In this document: positions 1 through 11,449 of the stretch, in pieces
Numbering within the stretch: position 1 is the stretch's first letter
Layout: the number at the start of each line of letters is the position of its first letter
Origin: Dermacentor variabilis
Lineage: Eukaryota > Arthropoda > Arachnida > Ixodida > Ixodidae
DNA length: 64,000 bases
NCBI RefSeq assembly: GCF_050947875.1
Contig: NC_134568.1
Span: 267,536,702-267,600,701 of the forward strand
Reading direction: 5' to 3'
Program-made: the position numbers and the translations under genes
Notes under the pieces: model-generated
What the model saw: the letters and a program-made list of their open reading frames with translations, nothing else
Database searches by the model: none
What the model was told of the DNA's origin: nothing

Positions 1-2787
1 TTCAAAATATTTGACAAAGAACGACGAGCAAAACACACTAATCCTGATTCAATATATGATCGGAAAGTTTGAGTAGCTTGGAATACATATTAAGTCTCGC
101 TTCTGAAACAAGCACCATATACCGGCGTCATACACACCCATTGTAAACGCGAAGGCAACGGAGGCAGTTGAGGCAAGCAATGGCAGCGCCCGCGGGATCG
201 CCGCGCAAAGGGTCAATATACACACTCAGCACTTTGTTTCAGGATCAACAAAAAAAAATGAGGCTAGCACTTTTCTTTCATCAGAGCACCACATTCACAA
301 GCGCAACGCTCAAATTTACACGAGCTTTGCTCGCTTGCGAGCCAGACTTGCACATTCAAGGCCCGTTGTCGCTGCAGAAACCGCGCATAAAAATGCATTC
401 GCGTCACCAAATAAAATTTGATGACACGGGAAGTGAACTCAAAATGCGCGCGGCATCCAACGCGCACAAGCGTTGCAAAAAGCACCGAGACGGGAGCAAA
501 ACAAGCATGTATACACACCGCCAAACAACGTAAACAGCTGCGGACAGTGCTTCGCCGCGCCGTGCTGACCGAGCAAAGAGCGACAGCAGCGCCACGAGAT
601 CGAGAATAGGTGGCGGGTCCACGCAGGCACAGAAGTTTGAAAACAACCTAATCTAGTAACGTTGCTTTTGGTCACATGTCTCGGCTGGAGAATGATAGGA
701 GACGGAACCGGAATGTTACTAGCCTGCAGCATCAGTGACAGAAGTTAAGTGACGGTAAAAGGGCTATCAGTGTGAAAGAAAAATTGCAATATATTATGGC
801 TGTTTTTGCTCCATTCAAATTAGGGACGTTGCCTTCAGACGGGTTACAGATAACGCAACTAGCGAAACCTACTAAAGGTGATTGGTGATAAGACTAAGAA
901 AGTACGCACGCAGAAATGGGGAACGCCCACCAAGATCACACAGTTCCCCGCCGTTGAGCCAGTTTCTGTGCCGACATAAGCAGCGCACATATATTAAAAA
1001 CGTCCTCTGACTGCGAACAATTTAGGAGCACGAATGCCATTTAGTAGCAGCCAATCATCCGCCATAGGTCTCCCGTGCTTCGAAAACTTGCGGTCGAGCA
1101 TCCAACCACGTCCGCCTCATTCGTATTCAGACTATCAGCTTAAATTGGCCATGAAGGCCTACGACTAATGAATATATTGCGTAACGCGTCACGTTGACCA
1201 CATTTTAAATTCTGTATAAGCAATGTTGAACTTCTATCGGACAGAACCATCCCGAGTTGCTCTCCATAAATGAGGACGACCCTGCACAGCCGCCGTCAAG
1301 GCTATCCACAGCGTGGGAGCACGGCGCTCAGCGTTTGTGCCGTCCAGTTAAAACCAAGGAGGAGTGCGGCTTCTGCACATGCGACAGGCCACCTCTGTAC
1401 GTGCGTCGAGCTGCTTTATGTACCATCATGACACCATAACTGTCGAAAGGAGCGAGCACCACGGCGAGCACCGGCACCTATTAGGATCTTCACAACGCAC
1501 GCATCGAGTTCATATTTTATCGTGTGACTTCGGTAACTAAAGAGCAAATCCGTAGCAAGACCGAAGGGACACGAAAACTTAAAAATGAACTACAAACATC
1601 CAGTGCGAAACGTCAAGCTCCACAGAGCGGGTACAGTGGGCAAAGCGTTCAATTCTTGCGCGTGCGCCATGAATAAACCAACAAGCCGCCTAAAGTAAAC
1701 CGGCATCGCGCGGCCAGCGTCGGGCGACCAACCACCCCCCTCTCACGGGTGAGGGGAACTGCATTTGGCTTCGAACGCCTCAAGGCAACGATGAAACAAC
1801 ACGGAAATCACGATAGTGGACGAGCTCCGCTAGGACGTCTACAAGACTAATTTGGGCCAAAGTTCCGGGATTTACGTATGCAAAGTGGCTGCGAGGAGCT
1901 TTCCCGACGAAGACCGGTATGAGAACGTAGGTAACGCGGAAAGCGTTCGCGCGCAGCCATGATCGGCAAAAGGGAAGAATGAATCGCCGAAGAACACAAA
2001 TGTTGGCCGAACGTGCGCGACGCTTTCGCCGTGCTTATTTATTTTTTTCGCAGATGGGGAAGGGGCAAGCTAAGCGCCGGCCATGGCGAATTACGCGGCA
2101 TTAGCGTCCCCTCTTCACAAAACAGGGCAAAAGAGGCCTCGCAGTCACCAAGCCCACTTCGTGATAGTACGGATTAGTCACGTCAAAGGTGCCCTCTGCA
2201 AATCGGTGTAGTGCCTAGAGTCGGGCGCGCTTACCGCTGCAGACCCTGGCATGGGTCCCTGCACCAGAAAACAAAGCCTGGCTGCGTGTAGATCCCGCTC
2301 CACGGCTGTCGACACGGCGGCAGCTGCAGCAGGCTCATCACACTTTTCGCACCGCTGGCGGCACTGTAAGCAACTCTCGACCAGCGCGCTATCGGAGCGG
2401 CTGCCGGTGGCACACTGCCGCGCCCGGTCCAGATTGCAACATCATGGCCAGCGTCTTTTCCCGCTGACCGCGGATAGGTGGTGTGCGCAGCGACGCCAAT
2501 GGCGATCTGACGATAAGGAACCATTCGAAACTGCCGCCAGACGAGGCTTCGCTGATCGCGGATTTCACAGCAAGGGGTGCAATATACACCTGCCACATCT
2601 TCACAGATACTCTTATGCACGGTGCTCGACAACGCCAGGCTGGACCCGCACTGACGCTCCGAAGAGAACGAACACACCAAGCTAGTTGAGCGTCACCAGA
2701 GTCACTTCTATGTACGTTTGCCGCATGCTAAAGGACGTTCGAGCACGTGACAACTTCAGGACGGCACCACCATAGTTCAGTCCGGCC
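1..2787. other. No recognised gene; moderately CpG-rich unique-looking sequence
   Basis: Several short frames overlap on both strands without homology I recognise or splice-site support. The longest, at 2231-2680 (-), is cysteine- and arginine-rich and looks like a chance frame in CpG-rich DNA. Confidence 0.4.
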
Positions 2788-2789
2788 GC

Positions 2790-2865
2790 ATTGGAATGCG
2801 GCCAGGATCGACCTCGTTCGTGCTAAGCAGCGATGCCATAGCCATGGAGCTACCGCGGCGGGTTA
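2790..2865 (-). mobile_element. Ruka-like SINE head fragment
   Basis: Only the tRNA-like part survives. On the minus strand it reads CCGCGGTAGCTCCATGGC then a B-box-like GATCCTGGCCGC region. Confidence 0.7.
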
Positions 2866-3372
2866 CTTATCCTAAAAGAGCCAAAAACAGGTATTTGCAG
2901 TCTTTGGCTTAGTGATATTACTGGGACACAACGGCCTAAATAAAAAATGTTTTGAAACACGTGACGAGACAGATCTCGGCGTAAAAATCTGAAAATGAGC
3001 TATTAACCTTTAGTTTATCTTGCCAAATTAAAATTGTTCTGAAACAATACTGTAAGCTCGCTGAGCACTTCTCTGTAGTGTGATCACTAGAGTGTCAGCA
3101 GACCAGTAATGGCAAATGTGCTAACCAGCGCTGTATCTTCCCGTGCCAACAACGCCGAATTACACCGCCAAGCGAGCGGAGAAAACCTTACGTTATAAAC
3201 AAAATTTCTTAGCGAGTTACCCTCGCTTTTCCGTATCTAGTATTTGAATTTCTAGCCTTTTTCATGGGCCGATCCCGAATTATATAGTGCAGTTAAATAA
3301 AAAAAAAAGCAGGAAGAAAACATTCCGAGGCTCCTCCTACTCCCCTCACGCGAGGAGTGACGCGATACAGTA

Positions 3373-3895
3373 GAGAGTTTTAGTTTAGGGGACGCAAGCG
3401 GCTTGCGTACGCAAGAACTAGGGGCCACGGTACAACCCAAGGAAGGAGTAGACGTCGGCACTGGCGTAATTGTGTTGCTGCCAAAAATTTACACCCGCAG
3501 CAAAGTAAAATACACTTGGTTACTGCAATATTAGCCTGTCTTTGTCTGTGTGAGCTTTGCGCCACCAGGTGCTGCACCATGCAGGACGCTCCCGTTCATG
3601 GCTCCGCCCTAACGCCCCAGCCTGCGTTTACCCGAATACCGGACACTCTAAACCTCTCTATTAACTGCTTTTAATGAGAATAGTTTTATGTGCTTTACTT
3701 CATATGCTTGATTTCATGTTTTAAAAAATGATAACGCAGCAAAGATCAGACGTTGAGGGCGCTGCGAGCGCATGCGACCTCACTGCGGCTTGCGTCACTG
3801 CGGCCGTTAATCTATAACGTGTTTCTGCTTGCGTACGCAAACGCACCCAAGCGCTAGGGGCCCCAACGCCTTGCGTCCCCTAAACTAAAACTCTC
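3373..3895. mobile_element. TIR element (MITE-like), 523 bp, TA-flanked
   Basis: The two ends are near-perfect inverted repeats of at least 26 bp, starting GAGAGTTTTAGTTTAGGGG, with TA on both sides. The interior is CpG-rich with ACGCAAGCGGCTTGCGTACG-type palindromes and no frame. Superfamily not determined. Confidence 0.75.
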
Positions 3896-3897
3896 TA

Positions 3898-5030
3898 GTG
3901 ACTCAACCATTTCAACTTTCAGCTCGCTCAGGAAGACATCTTTGATTAGTGATTTCGCGCCAGATAATTCACTGCTCATTTAGGAACATAGACTGGGCAC
4001 CGGCGTGCTAGAATGCAAAAGTGCATGCGCTACAGCTTGGCCGGGCGCATCCGGCTTTGCGTGCGCGCATCCGGCTTTACGCCCGAAACGTTGATAGGGG
4101 CGCGCTTTTGTTATCGTTCAAAATGCCCTACCACTTTCGTGGCCTCCCTACCAGACGGTGTCGACATATATTAGTTGCAATATATTAGTTGCACACTCAA
4201 ACTGCCGCAGAACTTGCTGACAGTGCTATGTTCCCCGTATCGGCCATTCTTTACGCACGACCACTTCACACTGCTCTCAAAAAAAGGCGTTTGTGCGCGA
4301 GCACGCAACTAACGCTAAACTTCATGCCGGTGCGCGCAGCTAGCCCCGAGGATGACCTCACCAAGATTAATCGAAAACAGAACCTCGCGCAGAGCGCCTA
4401 GGTGTTGCTGCGGCGATCGCAAGAAACGGTACGTGTGCAAACTTCGAAATAATTTTGATCGGACATTGACCTCAATATCGCTGGACGCCACAAGCACGAC
4501 GGCAACCGACGCATCGTAACGGCGAACAAAACGCGTCATTCAAGCCGCCACGTCTGTTGATAACTGAGATAGCTACTGCAGATGCAATGTACTATTCTTG
4601 AAAAGCATGGTCGTCATTATCCGCCGTGCTTCAAAGCTTCTAGCGAGAAACGCAAACTTGCGTAAAACGCAGTTATGAAACGCGACGTGCAGCGGTAGTT
4701 TTTTACAAGTAAAAATTTTCCTGGCCCTTGGCAGCTACACTGAAATGTTTGCGTTGCGGAACACATGTGTTAAATACAACCGTATTTAATATTTACACAG
4801 TCCTGCAGGTCGCGAATCGGAGTTTCGCGGAAATATTAGTGTTTGAAGATATCACTTGCTCCCTAGTTGAAGAAAATTAATGCGAGTTGCGCCAAAGGTA
4901 CTGCACGTGCATGTTCGCCACCGTAATTTGGAGAGCAACTAATACACGGCCACAGAATGGCAAGCGAGAGGCTCGAGTACTGCCGAGTTTTCGACGCGTT
5001 CACACAGTGTGAAATTCTTATGTTCGTTGC
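3898..5030. other. Non-coding, no recognised gene
   Basis: It holds two small direct repeats: GCGCATCCGGCTTT twice near 4046-4080 and ATATTAGTTGCA twice near 4168-4193. Nothing else is supported. Confidence 0.3.
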
Positions 5031-5033
5031 TGA

Positions 5034-5075
5034 AGAGGAAGCTTTAGCTGGGGGCCAACTCCGATGCCGATCCGA
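5034..5075. repeat. Fragment of the TTAA family with GAGGAAGCTTTAG ends
   Basis: GAGGAAGCTTTAGCTGGGGG followed by CCAACTCCG matches the left end of the element at 8464. The matching right end was not found. Confidence 0.5.
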
Positions 5076-5895
5076 CTATACATGCCTGCGACGTGCGCTA
5101 GAAACCCGCTGTCCTTTCCTTTCCCTCCTTTCCACTTGGTATTGCCACCAGCGTCCCTTGCGGTGGACGCTTCCGACACACCGGCCACTACGCAGCCGGT
5201 AGAACTCGAGCAGACGACCGCACGTTATTATCTATGCGTAAGCCCACAAAATTCATGCTAGTTCCTCGATCACTCAGCTTACCGTACGTTTTGCTCAGTA
5301 ATGCGCCATTGCAGCATGCCACAATGTTCGCACAGACAAAGACATACTCGGATGTGCCTTTCCATGAGATAACTTCCGACAACAGCTTGCGTAACTAGCG
5401 GCTAAGACAATTTCGAGTAGGGATTAAGGGCCATCAAGTTACCCTGTAGTGCTCCGTAGTGTGCAGTCAGCACATCCACACTGTACTCAGATTATTTTTT
5501 TGCATTCCGCCTAATTAGATAATTCCTGTTAATGAATTGACTTATCACATATGATTTGATGAAAATTGTGAAGGAGGTAATTGCAGAGCAACATGAACTC
5601 CCGATACAGCTTTCTGTTGCTTAACACGTGCTACATAAGTATTTTTCCAAGCGTGAAAGAAGCCCGCAAATACACGCAAAATTGCCGCGCGAGTGGACGC
5701 TCGAGGCACTTTGCGTGTATTCGTGGGCCTTGTATCACGCTCGAAAAAACGTCTTGAGGAATATAAGGCTGTATCGGGAGTTTTTCACGTTGGTCTACGA
5801 TTTTCTGAATCACACTTTTCATCTAACTATAATATTTCAGAAGTTAATCATAAATTAATTATTAATTAATTATTAATTAATTAATTAAGACTAAC

Positions 5896-6166
5896 TACAC
5901 AGTAAAAAAGTTTACGCCCTTTGGGGGTGTATATCTGCCACACAACAATAATTGTCATCTGCCTTGCTTGCGTTTCCTTTCTTGAAAACGCCGCGAGCGC
6001 TACTTTCCTGTCGGCAATATATATATGTCATGCTAATAACGCGCATGCCGTTCGCTACTGGGAAGTACCGGGCTCGCAGCGTTAAAGAAAGGAAAGGCGG
6101 ACAAGACAGATGACGTTTATTGTGGCAAGATACGACTCAAAGGGTGTAAACATTTCCGAGAGTGTA
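5896..6166 (-). mobile_element. MITE cluster, unit 1 (inverted)
   Basis: About 270 bp with long inverted ends (AAAAAAGTTTACGCCCTTTG left, AAAGGGTGTAAACATTTCC right). The core is the reverse complement of the cores of units 2 and 3. Confidence 0.8.
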
Positions 6167-6332
6167 TATAATCAGGCGGAATGAAAAAATCTGAATATCT
6201 CCAAGCGACGGCAAACATTACCTTGGTTCTGTCCAGCTACGTGGCATTTGCATATTTTTAATGTTATAACTTCTCTGCCTGCCGAATCATCGGCGTATCA
6301 ATGGGAAGCTGCCGTCGTTTGAACTCCTCTCT

Positions 6333-6605
6333 TACACTCTAAAACAAAATTACACCCTTTCGGTCATATCTTGCCACACAACAATAAACGTCATCTGTCT
6401 TGTCCGAGTTTCCTTTCTTTAACGCTGGGAGCCTGGTACTTCTCAGTAACGAACGGTATAATCGTTACCAGTATGACATAGCATTCCCGACCGGAAAGTA
6501 GCGGGCGCGGCGTTTTCAAGAAAGGAAACGCAAGCAAGACAGATGACGATTATCGTTGTGTGGCAAATATACACCCCAAAGGGCATACATTTGTGTAAGA
6601 ATGCA
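6333..6605 (+). mobile_element. MITE cluster, unit 2
   Basis: Ends ACTCTAAAACAAAATTACAC and GGGCATACATTTGTGTAAG are inverted repeats. Shared core blocks are GTTTCCTTTCTTTAACGC and GCGTTTTCAAGAAAGGAAAC. Confidence 0.8.
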
Positions 6606-6866
6606 TGCACTCTTGAGCAAAATTACACCCTTTTGCCACACAGCGATAATCATCTGTCTTGTCCGCATTTTCTTTCTCTAACGCGGCGAGCCTGGTACTT
6701 CCCAGCAACGAACGGCATGCGCGTTATCAACATGACATAGCATTCCCCACAGGAAAGTAGCGGGCGCGGCGTTTTCAAGAAAGGAAACGCAAGCAAGGCA
6801 GATGACTTGTTGTTGTGGGACAAATATACACCCCAAAAGGTGCAACCGTTTTAAGAGTGTAAGAGT
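6606..6866 (+). mobile_element. MITE cluster, unit 3
   Basis: Directly abuts unit 2 in the same orientation and shares its ends and core. It is followed by a duplicated AAGAGTGT. Confidence 0.8.
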
Positions 6867-7672
6867 GTAGCAGTGGCGCAACTAACGTAGCGCTGTCTCG
6901 AGCACACATTTTTGGTTCTCGCTATTGACAAAAAAAAAAAAAAACCATGTACATCAATAAAAGAGCACAGAAGAATTCTGCTTGCCGAATTATTAGCAAA
7001 GCTTTAAAAAGTGGCCGCTGTTGGAACTTCTGCTGGAGACGCCACTTACAATGGGGTCTGACCCGCTGTTTGAACTGCCCGCAACCGCCGCTAAATTGAG
7101 TGCAAATAACTTTTGCCGTCTGCTGTCGCAATTCTGTGACAACGCTATAGTGTTCTAGAATACTCTAAGACACGCCGTAGCATGGTCACCTAGCGCCTGG
7201 TGAGGGTTGTCGCTAGCCTCAATATCCTGACTCTAACCCTGAGTGGCGCCTACAGTGTTTGCTAGTGGCGGCTCTATAGATGACAGTTTTGCGTAGTTTT
7301 GCGGTCATCCAGCAGGTATAGAGTTTCCTACAACATACTGGAGGGAACTCTCGCGCTGAAGTCGGTGACCCACCATGGGAATGATGGGAAGCACATGAAT
7401 CTGTTTGATGTTCGGGCTTGTGGACTGAGACGCTCTTGTGGCTTTGTTTATTACGCTTTATATGTCTTCGTTGTCGTAAACTTGAGAGCAATCTATACTT
7501 TTCTAAATGCAGAAGACACTGCGAACATGCTCAATAGCTACTAATTGCAACGCTTGAGCTTGTCGAGGTGGCCAAATCGAAACGCGCCAAGCGTCTCAAG
7601 GCACTGACATGCCCGCGATAAATTCATAAGGGCGTTTCACATCACTCGTCGATGCATGCGTCCGTCGCTTAA

Positions 7673-8459
7673 AGGGACACTAAAAGCAAATAACAAGTCG
7701 ACGTGGACTGCTTAAACACCGTTCCAGAAACCTCGCACCGCTTGTTTCATGCCAAGACTTAATTTACGAGAAAATTGCATCCGAAGGGCCCGAATACCTT
7801 TATCGAAATTCAAATCTCCCGCCACCCAACCGGGGGCGTGGTGACGTTGCATACGTCATCACTACCCTTTGCTGCCATCGGTGAGTAAAACGGCGCCCGA
7901 CAGACAGCGGTACCGAGCCAAGACAGAGCGGCGAATTCGCCGCTGCAGCTGCTTTTTCGTAAAGTGGCGTAGACCATTCGGGCATCCCGCGACAACACAT
8001 GGAGGTTGAATTCTCCGCTACTTGCAGTTTGTGCGAGTTTCCCGAGCCAACAAAACCAGCGCAGCCCTACGGGATAACTACTAGAACGCGAAAGCGTGGG
8101 CGGCGCGGAGTCAAGCGAAAACGAAACCTTTGGACCGCCGGCGTCGTGGTCAGGGATATTTCAATGAGTTCTCTAAAAGTGAAATATAACTGGACAAACA
8201 GCATTTTGTTTCGTCTTATAATACAAGGATGATTTGCGCAATGAGTGCTGAGTACTAGTGACAGAATTTAACTGAGGAGTGCTTTCGTCATCAGGCAAAA
8301 GTACTCGAATGTCCCAGGGGAGTCTCTAATCATGTCCTGCATTTACCTCAATTTATCGATTATTAAGCCTCTGTTCACGATAATATTGACGCCTTAAGAG
8401 ATTCTCGAGCACTAAATCTATCACTTTAGCTTGACTTAATATTTGCCTTTAGTGTCCCT
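7673..8459. mobile_element. TTAA-flanked TIR element, 787 bp
   Basis: The ends are AGGGACACTAAAAGCAAATA and its near-perfect inverse AGGGACACTAAAGGCAAATA. TTAA flanks at 7669-7672 and 8460-8463. No transposase. Same end logic as the 1.46-kb element at 18000 (AGGGNC core). Confidence 0.75.
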
Positions 8460-8463
8460 TTAA

Positions 8464-9168
8464 GAGGAAGCTTTAGTTCGGGCCCAAGTCCGACGCAGCC
8501 TATTCAAATACACGTAAAACGCAGAAGCGCATTTCTGAGATAACCCCTGGACCGATTCTAATGAAAGTTGTTGCATTCGGAAGCGAAAGTTAACTTACAT
8601 TGAATGCTGGAAGCGACATTTCGATTTAAGGCCTGAATTTTGTTAGAAATATTTTTAAAATTTCGAAAGTTCGGAAAAAAATACAAGCACGAAGTTTACA
8701 AACTGATAGCTCTGCATCAAGAGCAGATATCGCGGTTTTTATAAACGGCATCCATTAAATTATTCAAAGTGGACAAATATGAATCTTACGTGAATTCGTT
8801 ACGTTGTGTACAAGGGTTCTGCAACAGCTGTACTTCCATATAACTTAATTTTTTTTAGATTCATACGTAACATATCAATTTTGTCCGCTTTCGGTGTACT
8901 ATTAAATGCGATTGACAGAATTGTGACATTTTTCATTGCTGAGTTAGAGTTGTAAACTTGATAGTTTTGTTTTCTGAAGATTTGCGATCTTTGCCAATGC
9001 TTAAGAAAAATTGACCGAAATAAAAAATTCGAAGCAACAATCCCTGGAATTTAATTTTTTTCTTTGAAATGCAACAAACCTAATTAATTTTGGTGCAGTG
9101 GTTGCCGAGAAAAACGAATTCTCCTTTTACTTGTATTTAGACAGGAGCACCCGAGCTAAAGCTTCCTC
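8464..9168. mobile_element. Second TTAA-flanked TIR element, 705 bp, sharing a TTAA with its neighbour
   Basis: Ends GAGGAAGCTTTAGTTCGGG and, inverted, GAGGAAGCTTTAGCTCGGG, with TTAA at 8460-8463 (shared) and 9169-9172. AT-rich interior without a frame. A different family from 7673-8459. Confidence 0.72.
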
Positions 9169-9179
9169 TTAATGGTTTC

Positions 9180-9735
9180 AATGTCAGGTTTCTGTGGTAG
9201 AGGTACTGTGTTCGAATCCTGCCATCGAACAATTTTATATAATGTTTATATAATTATTTATTACGCTGTAAATTGTTGCAAATGACAAGTTTGCAAGGCC
9301 ACAAAGCTGTTCGAAGCCAAAAGGACGAAGTTCAGGCAAATCCATGTACTTCCCATAATTCCCAAGCTGGTTCAACCGCTACCATTGCAGCTCCCGCAGA
9401 GACTAGCGCCATAGTTCCCTCTAGTAATCATTGTGCGAAACTATGCCGGCAGGCACAGAAATATACACTGGCAACTCCAGGATCCGTTACTTGCGCTGCC
9501 AACACTGTCCAAATTAACAAAGATGGCTACGGCATCCAGGTTCACGGTGGCTCTTTCGCTTGGCGCTAAGCTCACGCGTTTCTCGTTCGTGGCGTCGGAA
9601 CGAGGTGTTTCGCCGAAGCCGAAAGGGTCCCTGCTGCCGATTACCTTATTTTAATCGGTATCAAGGATTTCAGCGACGTAACCTCGCAAATCGTTGCGCT
9701 GTGCGTGCCAATGTCCGGCCTGCCCAGCGAGCTGC
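9180..9735. other. No gene; short tRNA-SINE-like trace at 9200-9235
   Basis: A B-box-like GTTCGAATCC near 9213 follows GTGGTAGAGG, but the spacing is too short for a tRNA. It may be the remnant of another SINE. Frames at 9273-9862 show no recognisable protein. Confidence 0.3.
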
Positions 9736-9870
9736 TTCGTTTTTTTTATTTATTGCGATAGCAATGATATGGACACTCCAGGCGCATTTTCCCCACGAAC
9801 ATTTAAGTTTCGTCAAATCAGCTGCTGAGCACCTTAAATTGCGGTACGTATTTTCTTGCTAATTTTTGTC
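9735..9870 (-). repeat. Fragment of repeat R, inverted
   Basis: ATTGCGATAGCAATGATATG and the following ACTCCAGGCGCATTTT are the reverse complement of the right end of R at 21837-21966. Confidence 0.6.
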
Positions 9871-10089
9871 CCGCTGCCTTGCTAGGATACCTAGAAAGAG
9901 ACGAGATGTTTTGTTGGACAGAGTTTTGACGTTTCTTCGCTTAGTAAAAGGCTATCCTGTGCGTCTTTCATTTTGAGAGAAAGAAATAGCGTCAGACTGC
10001 ACTCTAAACGCCGAAGTCGTCGCCTTCTACAGCGAAGCTGTTAAGGGCTACTCTCCCCACTATCGTGTCCGCGTGTAGAAAAAAAAATA

Positions 10090-10346
10090 ATCCCGAAGAT
10101 AGTGCAATGCCGGGCCGACCCGCGGCGGAGATGCTTCCGTTGCTTCCATAACAAGTCGCCCATTTTTCACTTTTGATTTAGCCATGACGCAGGAGTTAAG
10201 AAGTCCCCATACGTGGGCCGATTCCGAAGATATACAATACCCGGCCGACCCGCGGCGGAAGTGAAGCACGCGTCAAACATTCCTCATACGTGGGCCTATG
10301 CCGAAGATAGTGCAATGCCGGGCCGACCCGCAGAGGAGGTGCAGTT
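10090..10346 (+). repeat. Tandem repeat, three copies of a GC-rich unit
   Basis: The motif CCGAAGATAGTGCAATGCCG followed by GGCCGACCCGCGGCGGAG occurs at 10092, 10223 (diverged) and 10300. The last two copies are preceded by CATACGTGGGCC. The spacing is uneven (about 131 and 77 bases). Confidence 0.8.
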
Positions 10347-11377
10347 CAACATTAAGGGGCCCACATAGCTTCGCTGGTCATCCTTCTTCACAAAATGAAG
10401 GGCACCGAGGTTTTTTTTTTTTTTTCGATTTACGTGTACTCGTTCGTAAGGTTCTGTGGTGCGACGTCGTTACGTTGTTGAGGCGCGCCTGTTGAGTTCT
10501 CGCCGGTCTGCTGAGAGGCCGACGACAGCGTCGACTGGGACCGTCGAAGCACCGCGCAGACGTCGGCGACGACGGCGAGCGCTCCCGGAGACGAAGTCCA
10601 AAACCACGTCAGCCGGGGCGGCCCGCGCATGCATCCGTCGCGCTTGGCGCAACTTTCACGCGAAAACAGTGAAAGTTAAACAATGGGCCGGCACGGCCTT
10701 AAATATGTTCGGGCTCCCCGGCTCGGCAGTGCATTCTTGGGTACAAAAAGGGACAATATGTTTGTCCCACGGGAAAGCAGTCGCTGCAGACTGGACGCTC
10801 GCTTAATCGCCTGCACATGTTCGCGGGGGCGAAAGGCGTCACTGTTTCCCAGAAGAGGTGCCCAAAAGCGACGTATCACAGTCGGATGGGTGGCGTGGTT
10901 GACCGCACACGTTTGAACGGCGAAAGATTTCCTCGTTTCCCTGAAACAGTGGTGGCACAACCATCTGGGCGCAGGTCCTGGCGCAGGCAAAAAGCCAATT
11001 TGGCGCAGCAGCAAGTACTTTTGGCGAGGTGCCCAATGCACGTGTGCTTACCATATACAATGCAAGCTTTAACTGGCATAGCCAATACCTTGTGGAGTAT
11101 AGAGTTTGCGTGATGCTTACCCTGCAAGTGCAGTCAGGAAAGTACGCTCCTCCACATCGCGACGCACAAACGGCGCTGCGGCCGGGTTCGTCGACATATA
11201 CGGCGCAGAGAAGGCACCACAGAAAGATCGTCAACAAACGCGGGTTTATTAACCTAGGACGCAACGCAGTGCAACAGTCATGGCTAGTGGGCAAAGGCTC
11301 ACCGAGCAAGACCGATTGAGTAAGCGCGCCTGCACTGAACATGCCACGCACATTAGACAGTTTTCGAACAGGAGCCC

Positions 11378-11380
<3 letters not shown>
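10347..11380. other. No recognised gene; CpG-rich with an arginine-rich chance frame
   Basis: A T15 run at 10411-10425 is followed by GC-rich DNA whose frames are arginine-rich on both strands, as expected from CGN-rich sequence. No splice-supported exon found. Confidence 0.3.

Positions 11381-11444
<64 letters not shown>
11381..11444. repeat. (TA)32 microsatellite
   Basis: 64 bases of uninterrupted TA. Frames through it are tyrosine-isoleucine repeats and are not genes. Confidence 0.98.

Positions 11445-11449
<5 letters not shown>

Noticed and set aside
2231..2680. 149-codon minus-strand frame
   Set aside because: CpG-rich region open in several frames at once; no recognisable domain or splice support.
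9195..9235. tRNA gene around a B-box-like GTTCGAATCC
   Set aside because: The A-box-like sequence is far too close to the B box and no cloverleaf can form.
10456..10806. Arginine-rich 116-codon frame
   Set aside because: Arginine runs come from CGN-rich DNA and appear on both strands; no start context or homology.
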